From: JBLNBU01 sp050260215
GTDB taxonomy: Bacteria > Pseudomonadota > Alphaproteobacteria > Rhodospirillales > Magnetospirillaceae
Direction: 5' to 3'
Length of the DNA: 12,321 bases
Assembly (NCBI GenBank): GCA_050260215.1
Contig: JBLNBU010000077.1
Location: forward strand, 1-12,321
How positions within the stretch are numbered: position 1 is the stretch's first letter; the number at the start of each line of letters is the position of its first letter. Under the pieces are notes generated by a model. The model was given only the letters and a program-made list of their open reading frames with translations. It made no database searches and was not told the origin of the DNA. Position numbers and translations under genes: made by a program. Of this stretch, positions 1 to 6,214 are shown one piece after another.

Positions 1-220
1 TGGGGGTGTTGACGGGCACGCCCTCGGTGCCTGAGGCCACCAGGATCTTGCCCAGCGTGCCTTCCTCGGCCGCTTCCATCTCCATGGTGGCCTTGTCGGT
101 CTCGATCTCGGCGATGACGTCGCCGGACTTCACCTGGTCGCCCTCGGACTTCAGCCACTTGGACAGCTTGCCCTCGGTCATGGTCGGCGACAGGGCGGGC
201 ATCAGCACTTGAATGGTCAT
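1..220 (-). CDS. pdhB: Pyruvate dehydrogenase E1 beta subunit, N-terminal lipoyl domain (partial)
   Basis: The gene starts at the ATG at 218-220 and runs off the left edge after 73 codons. The visible part is one complete lipoyl (biotinyl-like) domain: it begins MTIQVLMPALSPTM and carries the lipoylation motif ETDKATMEMEA, with Lys43 as the expected lipoyl-lysine. The E2 core and the E1-beta transketolase domain are outside the window. I call it E1 beta rather than E2 because it directly follows pdhA, and alphaproteobacterial PdhB proteins commonly carry an N-terminal lipoyl domain. If so, it pairs with PdhA to decarboxylate pyruvate and acetylate lipoyl groups in the cytoplasmic complex. The gap to pdhA is 17 bp and holds a G-rich ribosome binding site, so the two are co-transcribed. 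The alternative is the E2 gene pdhC, which has a nearly identical N-terminus. Confidence 0.8.
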   Translation of the reverse strand, partial: MTIQVLMPALSPTMTEGKLSKWLKSEGDQVKSGDVIAEIETDKATMEMEAAEEGTLGKILVASGTEGVPVNTP

Positions 221-237
221 GGTCTTGTCCCCCCGTC

Positions 238-1236
238 TCAGGCTTCGATCAGCACGTCGGTCCACAGCTCGGACGGATCGGGCTCGGGGCTGGTCTGGGA
301 GAAGTCGGCCGCCTCGCCGACGATGGCCTTGACCTCGCGGTCGATCTCTTTCAGCCCCACTTCGTCGACCACCGCGTCCTTGAGCAGCCGCTCGCGCAGA
401 TGATCGATGGGATCGTGCTGCTCGCGCATGCGGGTGACTTCTTCCTTGGTGCGGTACTTGGCCGGGTCCGACATGGAGTGGCCGCGGTAGCGGTAGGTCT
501 TCATCTCGAGGATGTAGGGCCCGGAGCCCGAGCGGGCGTGGTCGAGCGCGCGCAGCGCCGCCTCGCGCACCGCCAGCACGTCCATGCCGTCGACCGCCTC
601 GCCGGGGATGCCGTAGGCGGCGCCGCGCTTGTACAGCTCGGTGCCGGCGGCGTGGCGCTCCATGGAGGTGCCCATGGCGTACTTGTTGTTCTCGATCACA
701 TAGACGGCGGGCAGCTTCCACAGCGCCGCCATGTTGAACGACTCGTAGACCTGGCCCTGGTTGACCGCGCCGTCGCCGCAGTAGATGTGCGCCACGCCGC
801 CGTCGCCCGAATACTGGTGGGCGAAGGCCAGGCCGGTGCCCAGCGGCACCTGGGCGCCGACGATGCCATGGCCGCCGTAGAAGCGCTTCTCGCGGCTGAA
901 CATGTGCATCGAGCCGCCCTTGCCCTTGGAATAGCCGCCGATGCGCCCCGTCAGCTCGGCCATCACCCCCTTGGGGTCCATGCCGCAGACCAGCATGTGG
1001 CCGTGGTCGCGGTAGCTGGTGATGACGGAATCGGTAGGCTCGGCCGCCGACTGCATGCCGACCACCACCGCCTCCTGGCCGATGTAGAGGTGGCAGAAGC
1101 CGGCGATCAGCCCCATGCCGTACAGCTGGCCCGCCTTCTCCTCGAAGCGGCGGATCAGCAGCATCTCGCGATACCAGGTGACGAGGTCGGACGGGGTGGG
1201 CTGCGCCGCGGCCCGCCGGTTGCGCTTGGATGCCAT
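238..1236 (-). CDS. pdhA: Pyruvate dehydrogenase E1 component, alpha subunit
   Basis: A 332-residue protein, the usual length for bacterial E1 alpha of the alpha2-beta2 type. It binds thiamine diphosphate and, with PdhB, decarboxylates pyruvate to feed acetyl-CoA to the TCA cycle. Visible motifs are the substrate-side segment FCHLYIGQEA (47-56), GGSMHMF (107-113), the thiamine diphosphate/Mg motif starting GDG at 154-156 and ending NN at 183-184, and the loop YRYRGHSMSDPAKYR (248-262), which in mitochondrial E1 alpha carries the regulatory phosphoserines. The start is supported by a GGGAGGAA ribosome binding site just upstream of the ATG. It is first in the operon, followed 17 bp later by pdhB. 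The upstream region contains dyads that could be operators. No motif is missing and no frameshift is visible. Confidence 0.96.
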   Translation of the reverse strand: MASKRNRRAAAQPTPSDLVTWYREMLLIRRFEEKAGQLYGMGLIAGFCHLYIGQEAVVVGMQSAAEPTDSVITSYRDHGHMLVCGMDPKGVMAELTGRIGGYSKGKGGSMHMFSREKRFYGGHGIVGAQVPLGTGLAFAHQYSGDGGVAHIYCGDGAVNQGQVYESFNMAALWKLPAVYVIENNKYAMGTSMERHAAGTELYKRGAAYGIPGEAVDGMDVLAVREAALRALDHARSGSGPYILEMKTYRYRGHSMSDPAKYRTKEEVTRMREQHDPIDHLRERLLKDAVVDEVGLKEIDREVKAIVGEAADFSQTSPEPDPSELWTDVLIEA

Positions 1237-1282
1237 GGTTCCTCCCGAAGGCTTCCTGGTCGGTTGTTCTCATTTAGGTAAA

Positions 1283-1334
1283 AGGTGTTGCCCTTTTTTG
1301 CAAGGGCAATCGCACCTGAAAACCCAGGTGTTGC
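1283..1334. promoter_or_regulatory. Operator-like dyads and direct repeats in the pdhA upstream region
   Basis: Two perfect inverted repeats lie side by side, each with a six-base spacer: TTGCCCTT/AAGGGCAA at 1288-1295 and 1302-1309, and CACCTG/CAGGTG at 1313-1318 and 1325-1330. The nine-base word AGGTGTTGC also occurs twice in direct orientation, at 1283-1291 and 1326-1334, 43 bp (about four helical turns) apart. They lie 47-98 bases upstream of the pdhA start codon, in its promoter or leader. The pattern suits a dimeric repressor or activator of pdhA. It does not match the E. coli PdhR operator, so I cannot name the regulator. The first dyad could also form an RNA hairpin in the leader. Confidence 0.45.
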
Positions 1335-1344
1335 AGTGCACACA

Positions 1345-1385
1345 GAGCAATTAACGGTGATATGGTTAATTAAGAACCGTTATCC
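1345..1385. promoter_or_regulatory. AT-rich promoter-like region between divergent genes
   Basis: This is the only clearly AT-rich stretch in this GC-rich intergenic region. It contains the palindrome TTAATTAA (1366-1373) and the dyad AACGGT/ACCGTT (1353-1358 and 1376-1381). On the minus strand a weak pair, TTCTTA (1371-1376) and TTAATT (1349-1354) spaced 16 bases, could serve pdhA. I cannot assign a convincing -35/-10 pair in either direction. The rest of the gap to 1630 is GC-rich and shows no reading frame, RNA gene or clear promoter that I can support. Confidence 0.35.
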
Positions 1386-1630
1386 ATTTGTCGGTGCAGA
1401 TCATGGACTGGCGGCCCCCTGGCGTCCACCTGGGCGGAAGCCCTAACCACCACCCCGCCCACCCGGACGGATGGGGGGCAGGGTTCTATATCGGAAGGGG
1501 AAACCGTGGCGGAAAGGGGGGGCGGTTCCGGTGTGGTCGCATGCTACTGCCGCAGGCGGAAAGTGCGCGGCTATGGTCGTGCCCAGGGGAAAGGCGCCGC
1601 CAGACGCGCCGCACCGAAGGGACACGTCAA

Positions 1631-1636
1631 GGGAGG
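1631..1636 (+). promoter_or_regulatory. Ribosome binding site that decides a GTG start
   Basis: GGGAGG lies nine bases before the GTG at 1646-1648. The reading frame stays open upstream to a TTG at 1388, but that extension encodes low-complexity Arg/Gly-rich sequence and has no such site. The GTG is followed directly by a typical signal peptide, so it is the likely start. Confidence 0.75.
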
Positions 1637-1645
1637 ATCATTTCC

Positions 1646-2569
1646 GTGAAGACCGTTCGCATCGTGGCGGTGGCGCTGCTGGCGCTGCTGGCCGTGGCGG
1701 GCCCCGTGGGGGCTGCCGAGAAGTTCAAGCCGTTCATCCTGGCGTCCAAGGGCCCGGGCACCGTCGCCGCCAAGGCCGACGAGGTGAGCGCCATGCTGAC
1801 CGCCGCCGGCTACCAGGTGGTGGGCAGCTATTCGCCCTATCCGACCGCCCGGGTGCTGGCGGTGACCAGCGACGCGCTCAAGGCGGCCGCCGCCAAGAGC
1901 AAGTTCGGCGGCTACGGCGCCGTGCACCGGGTCGGCGTCACCGAGGTCGGTGGCGAGATCCAGGTCAGCTACACCAACCCGCGCTACTGGGCCAACGCCT
2001 TCCGCATGGACGGCGACCTGGCCTCGGAAGCGGGCAAGCTGAAGGCGGCGCTGGGCGACGGCGGCCAGTTCGGCCCCACCGAGGGCATGGATGCCGAGGA
2101 CCTGCGCGACTACCACTACATGTTCGGGATGGAATACTTCTCCGACCCGGTCGAACTGGCCAACCACGGCACCTACGCCGCCGCCGTGGCCGCGGTGGAA
2201 AAGGGCCTGGCCGGCAACGGCAAGCAGGTGTCCAAGGTCTACCGCGTCGACATCCCCGGCAAGGAGGAGACGGTATTCGGCGTCGCCATGAACGGGGTGG
2301 CCGGCGAGGGCGACACCCGCAACGACGCCTACATCATGAAGGAAGTCGACTTCAAGCCGCTGCGCTCGACCCCGCACTTGCCCTACGAGATGCTGGTCTC
2401 GGGCGGCAAGGTCTATGCCCTGTCGGCGCGCTTCCGCATCGCCGCCAGCTTCCCCGACCTGTCGATGATGGGCGCCAACAGCTTCATGAACATCATGTCG
2501 GCACCCGACAACATCTCGGGCGCGCTGTCGGCCGCGGCCGGCGGCAACTGGAAGCCGAACGGGGGGTGA
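1646..2569 (+). CDS. Secreted protein of unknown function (cysteine-free)
   Basis: Translation from the GTG gives 307 residues. A basic start (VKTVR), a hydrophobic stretch over residues 5-20 and a probable cleavage site near GAA/EKF (residues 22-25) indicate Sec export to the periplasm or outside. The mature part has no cysteine and no further membrane segment. I do not recognise the family with confidence. The N-terminal third (about 28-120) alternates a helix-forming stretch with GYQVVGSYSPYP and a later NPRYWANAFRM, which loosely recalls DUF302-type proteins; this is a weak impression only. The C-terminal part has a methionine-rich stretch (about 270-288). It is the only plus-strand gene here, divergent from pdhA and convergent with the CHAT gene, so it is probably a single-gene unit. 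A repeat with two hairpins begins 10 bp after its stop codon and may end its transcript. Confidence 0.8.
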   Translation: MKTVRIVAVALLALLAVAGPVGAAEKFKPFILASKGPGTVAAKADEVSAMLTAAGYQVVGSYSPYPTARVLAVTSDALKAAAAKSKFGGYGAVHRVGVTEVGGEIQVSYTNPRYWANAFRMDGDLASEAGKLKAALGDGGQFGPTEGMDAEDLRDYHYMFGMEYFSDPVELANHGTYAAAVAAVEKGLAGNGKQVSKVYRVDIPGKEETVFGVAMNGVAGEGDTRNDAYIMKEVDFKPLRSTPHLPYEMLVSGGKVYALSARFRIAASFPDLSMMGANSFMNIMSAPDNISGALSAAAGGNWKPNGG

Positions 2570-2579
2570 TTTCTCCAAT

Positions 2580-2639
2580 CGTCATGGCCGGGCTTGACCC
2601 GGCCATCCATGGACCCCCGGGACAAGCCCGGGGGTGACG
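2580..2639. repeat. Dispersed palindromic repeat, double-hairpin form, between convergent genes
   Basis: The element is framed by CGTCA (2580-2584) and TGACG (2635-2639) and holds two perfect 9-bp hairpins. The first is ATGGCCGGG/CCCGGCCAT (2584-2592 and 2598-2606, loop CTTGA); the second is ACCCCCGGG/CCCGGGGGT (2613-2621 and 2627-2635, loop ACAAG). It fills most of the 77-bp gap between convergent stop codons. The same core recurs at 12259-12289. Repeats of this type are scattered through many alphaproteobacterial genomes and are often mis-translated as small 'MAGSSPAMT'-type proteins. It may act as a bidirectional transcript end or protect mRNA 3' ends. No long T-run follows on either strand, so it is not a classic intrinsic terminator. 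Confidence 0.85.
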
Positions 2640-2646
2640 GGGAACC

Positions 2647-5600
2647 TCAGCCGTCGACCATGAAGAAGGCCGACCAGATGTAGGGCGACGACCACTGCGG
2701 CGTGCGCAGCATTTCCAGCTGGGCCTCGCGCAGGGCCTGGTGGGGGCTCTTGCCGGCCAGCAGGCGGGCATAGAGCGACGCCATCAGGGTCTGGGTGCCG
2801 GCGTCCGACACCTCCCACAGCGACGACACCACCGAGCCGACGCCCGCTTCCTGGAACGAACGCCTGAGGCCGTAGACGCCCTCGCCCTCGTGGATCTCGC
2901 CGAGGCCGGTTTCGCAGGCCGACAGGATGGCGAGCTTGGTGCCGGTCAGGTTCAGCGACAGCACCTCGAGCGCGGTCAGCACGCCGTCGTTGTCGGTGTC
3001 GATCTCGCCCAGCAGCGGCGCGTTGGCGTTGATGCCGGCGAAGGCCAGGCCCGAACGCAGCAGCGGGTTGTCGCCGGGCGGCGGGAACTGGAAGTCGCTG
3101 GAGCGCTGCAGCTTCAGCAGGCGCTTGCGCAGCGTGTCGTCCGCCTTGAGGAAGAAGCCGTGGGTGGCGATGTGCAGGATCTCGGGCGGCTCGGCCAGGT
3201 CGCGCAGCACCTTCTCCTGGGCGGCGTTCTTGCTGTAGATCGAGCCCGGGCGGCCGCCGGTCTCGACCTTCTCCATGATCAGGCGGCCTTCCTTCTCGGC
3301 GCCCGGCAGCGGGTCGAACTTCAGGCCGCGCATGCCCGACGACATGCCGCGCAGGCCTTCCTGCATCGACCCCGCCCGCGAGCGCGAGCGGGCCTTGTCC
3401 AGCGTGTCCTTGCCGGCGGCGTCCTCGGTGTTGTAGTCGGGGCCGGCCTCGATGAAATAGCCGCCCTTGGCCGCCGGCAGCTCGCTGGGCAGCAGGTTGC
3501 GGGTGGTGGTGAACACGTGCAGGTCGATGTGTTCCATCAGGTACTTGCGGTCCTGGTCGACCAGGGCCGAGAACGGCAGGATGTTCAGCGTGCCGTCGGG
3601 CACCACATAGAGCTTCTTGCGACCGCTCACGGTGTCTTCCAGGGGCTTCCACACCAGGTCGTAGACCTTCTGCCCGGTGTCGAGCACGTCGTCGAGTTCC
3701 AGCTCCTCGCTCTGGATGTCGCCGCGGTACTTGATCACGGCGGCGTCGATGGCGGCGCTGTCGGGGTACTGGACCAGGCCGAACACCGGCTTGCCCATCT
3801 CCTTGCGCAAGGTGGCGGCAGCCAGCCGGGTCTTGCCTTCGACCCCGTACAGGTAGAAGTCGACCACCACCGCGTCTTCGGGCAGGGCGTTGACCAGCTC
3901 GTCGACCTCGATGGAGCGCACTGTCTTCTTGAAGCGGACCGAGGCGCGGCCCAGCTCGCCCTGCAGGCGCGAGATGGTGTCCTCCAGTCCGGCAATGACC
4001 TCGACGTGGCGGTCCTTGGTCTCCTCGGTCGGCCCCGACAGCGTCAGCGCCGCCAGCTTGCGCCGGGCGTCGTCCAGCTCGCCGGTGATGGCCGCCAGCT
4101 CGGGCGAGCGCGACAGCCGGGTCATCTGGGTGATCTCGGAGGCCACCTTCAGCAGCAGGCCCTTGCGGTTCAGGCTGATCTCGAGGATGCCCTTGCCGGC
4201 GGTCTCGGGATCCATGCGGGTGAGCAGGTCGATATAGGCTGCCAGTTCGGGCTGGTGCAGGCGGATATAGCCTTCGCGCGCGTTCTCGCCGGTGACGTAG
4301 AGCACCCGGTTGAGGAAGTCGTTGCGGCGCAGGAAGCCGGTGCGGCGAACCTCGTAGGCGCCCTTGAGGTCGCCCTTGTCCTGCTTGACCCCGGCCAGGG
4401 TGTTGATGGTCTCGAAGGTGTAGGGGTGCGCCTTGCCCAGGACTTCCTCGTCCAGCGCCAGGGTCTTGGTCAGCATGGCCTCGGCCTTGTCCAGCTCCTT
4501 GCGGGTGCGCCACAGCGCGCCCAGGTCGTGCATGGAGCGAAGGGTGTCGAGGTGCTTGTCGCCCAGCGTCGCCCGCCGCGCCGCATAGGCTTGGGTCAGC
4601 AGCTTGTCGGCGTCGGGCAGCTTGCCCAGGCGGTGATAGACGCGGCCCAGGCTGTTGACCGCCTTCAGGGTGTTCTGGTGGTTCGGGCCATAGGACTTGG
4701 TCCAGGCGTCGATCACCTGGCGGAACATGGGCGCCGCCTTGTCGAACTCCTCCTTCAGCATGTACAGGTAGGCCAGGTTGTTGACGAAGGCCACCGTGGT
4801 CGCGTGGTTGGGGCCCAGGCGCTTGCCGAAGGCGGTGATCACGCTTTTGTACAAGGCTTCGGCCTTGTCGAAATTGCCCTGGCTCTCGTACAGCAGGCCC
4901 AGGTTGTTCATGCTGACCAGGGTGGTCGGGTGGGTCTCGCCGAAGGCCTTCTGCGCCCCGGCCAGGGCGCCGCGCAGGAACGGTTCGGCGCGGTCGTACA
5001 GGCCTTCCTTCTCCAGGATTTCGCCCAGGTTGTTCTCGGCGATGATGGTCGAGCGGTGGTTGTCGCCCAGCACCGCCTTGAAGCGCTCGTAGGCGTCGTT
5101 GAAGGTGGCCTCGGCCTCCATCAGGCGGCCTTGCTTGCGCTGGACCGAGCCCAGCGAGGTCAGCGTTGCCACCGTGTTGGGGTGGTTGGGGCCAAGCACG
5201 CCGGTCTGGTAGTCCAGCACCTCGCGGGCCATGGCCTCGGCCTTGGCGTAGTCGCCCTTCTCGTCGAGCACGTCGACCAGGTCGGAGCGCGCCGCCATGG
5301 CGGTGGACTTGTCGGCGCCGGCATCCTTGATGATGGCTTCCAGCATCTGCTGGGCCTCGGCCAGCTTGCCCTTGCGGGCCAGCAGCTCGGCCATTTCCAG
5401 GCGGGTGGCCAGCGAGGACGGGTCCATCGCCATGGCCTCGGCCAGGAACGGCTCGGCCTGGTCGTAGTTGCCCAGCTGGCGCTCGACGGCGCCTTGCTGG
5501 GTCAGGCAGCGCACCACCTCGGGGGCCTTGGCCCCGAAGGCCTTGCGCGTCCGCGGGCAGGTCGAGGCCAGCAGCTTCTGCGCGTCGGCATAGAGCCCGG

Positions 5601-6198
5601 CGTTGGAGCGGGTGCGCGCCAGGGCCAGTTCAGCCGACAGCACCTGCTGGTGGTCGGGGCCGAAGGCGGTGGACGCCGCCTTGGCCATGTCGGCTTGCGC
5701 CTTGGCCGCCTTGTCGAAGCGGGCCTGGTTGGCGAACAGCTCGGCCAGGCCCTGGTGGATCTTCAGGGTCTCGGGGTGGCCGGCACCCAGTACCGAGGCG
5801 GCCAGCGCCAGGGTCTCGGTATACTGGCCCTCGGCCTCGGCCAACTGGCCGGCGGCGGTCTCGACCTGGGCCAGTTCGGTGCCGCTGACGATGGTCGCCA
5901 TGTGGCGTTCGCCGAAGTTGTCGCGCGCCACCTGCAGGGCCTGGCGGGCGCGGTCCAGCGCCTGGGTCAGGTCGCCGCCCTTGGCCGAGTTGGCCGCGCC
6001 CTGGCGATAGCGCATCCAGATGTTCAGCGCCGACTGCTTGCCCTCGGGCACCGCCGAGGCGGCCTGCTGGCGCTCAGCGACCCAGGCGGGCATGGCGGCG
6101 TCTGGCGCCTGGGCCATGGCGGCCGGGGCGGCCGAGGCCAGCAGGAGGGCCATCAAAGTGGCGCGGCCGAAGCCGAGGAAGGGGCGCTGCGCGGTCAT
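2647..6198 (-). CDS. Secreted TPR-CHAT protein (predicted periplasmic caspase-like cysteine peptidase)
   Basis: An 1183-residue protein. An N-terminal signal peptide with probable cleavage after AMA (residue 29) predicts a periplasmic location. Residues about 70-630 are TPRs of kinesin-light-chain type, including six tandem 42-residue units (340-591) ending in G-x-x-H. A helical linker (about 640-760) leads to a C-terminal CHAT domain (about 775-1183). The expected catalytic dyad is intact: His1013 in HIATHGFF and Cys1095 in ILSACETGLG. Between them, residues 1067-1078 (DTDNDGVLTALE) fit an EF-hand loop. The only other cysteines are Cys214 and Cys231, 17 residues apart in the TPR region, and could form a disulfide. 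CHAT domains belong to the caspase/separase clan, so peptidase activity is expected but not shown. The substrate is unknown; the TPRs probably bind partners. The gene lies 16 bp behind the cyclase gene, with a GGGGAAA-type ribosome binding site, so the two are co-transcribed. Confidence 0.92.
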   Translation of the reverse strand: MTAQRPFLGFGRATLMALLLASAAPAAMAQAPDAAMPAWVAERQQAASAVPEGKQSALNIWMRYRQGAANSAKGGDLTQALDRARQALQVARDNFGERHMATIVSGTELAQVETAAGQLAEAEGQYTETLALAASVLGAGHPETLKIHQGLAELFANQARFDKAAKAQADMAKAASTAFGPDHQQVLSAELALARTRSNAGLYADAQKLLASTCPRTRKAFGAKAPEVVRCLTQQGAVERQLGNYDQAEPFLAEAMAMDPSSLATRLEMAELLARKGKLAEAQQMLEAIIKDAGADKSTAMAARSDLVDVLDEKGDYAKAEAMAREVLDYQTGVLGPNHPNTVATLTSLGSVQRKQGRLMEAEATFNDAYERFKAVLGDNHRSTIIAENNLGEILEKEGLYDRAEPFLRGALAGAQKAFGETHPTTLVSMNNLGLLYESQGNFDKAEALYKSVITAFGKRLGPNHATTVAFVNNLAYLYMLKEEFDKAAPMFRQVIDAWTKSYGPNHQNTLKAVNSLGRVYHRLGKLPDADKLLTQAYAARRATLGDKHLDTLRSMHDLGALWRTRKELDKAEAMLTKTLALDEEVLGKAHPYTFETINTLAGVKQDKGDLKGAYEVRRTGFLRRNDFLNRVLYVTGENAREGYIRLHQPELAAYIDLLTRMDPETAGKGILEISLNRKGLLLKVASEITQMTRLSRSPELAAITGELDDARRKLAALTLSGPTEETKDRHVEVIAGLEDTISRLQGELGRASVRFKKTVRSIEVDELVNALPEDAVVVDFYLYGVEGKTRLAAATLRKEMGKPVFGLVQYPDSAAIDAAVIKYRGDIQSEELELDDVLDTGQKVYDLVWKPLEDTVSGRKKLYVVPDGTLNILPFSALVDQDRKYLMEHIDLHVFTTTRNLLPSELPAAKGGYFIEAGPDYNTEDAAGKDTLDKARSRSRAGSMQEGLRGMSSGMRGLKFDPLPGAEKEGRLIMEKVETGGRPGSIYSKNAAQEKVLRDLAEPPEILHIATHGFFLKADDTLRKRLLKLQRSSDFQFPPPGDNPLLRSGLAFAGINANAPLLGEIDTDNDGVLTALEVLSLNLTGTKLAILSACETGLGEIHEGEGVYGLRRSFQEAGVGSVVSSLWEVSDAGTQTLMASLYARLLAGKSPHQALREAQLEMLRTPQWSSPYIWSAFFMVDG
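4426..5181 (-). repeat. Six tandem 126-bp coding units (42-residue TPRs) inside the CHAT gene
   Basis: Residues 340-591 divide exactly into six 42-residue units without insertions: 340-381, 382-423, 424-465, 466-507, 508-549 and 550-591. Each starts near a Thr-containing turn, has an L-G/A-x-x-Y/L-type first helix, an A-E-x-x-type second helix, and ends G-x-x-H. This is the kinesin-light-chain-like TPR pattern. The units are diverged at the amino-acid level. A degenerate seventh unit follows (592-629), and more diverged TPRs precede the array. Confidence 0.8.
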
Positions 6199-6214
6199 GG
6201 CTGTTTCCCCGAAC

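Noticed and set aside
1329..1344. Possible second CRP site upstream of pdhA
   Set aside because: The minus-strand sequence TGTGTGCACTGCAACA matches only 7 of 10 core positions, which is too weak next to the perfect site at 9574.
1388..1645. N-terminal extension of the secreted protein from a TTG codon
   Set aside because: The extension is low-complexity and lacks a ribosome binding site. It would bury the signal peptide; the GTG at 1646 has both a site and a signal peptide behind it.
4426..5181. Tandem DNA repeat or CRISPR-like array
   Set aside because: The 126-bp period is coding and corresponds to diverged 42-residue TPRs. The DNA units are not identical and have no repeat-spacer structure.
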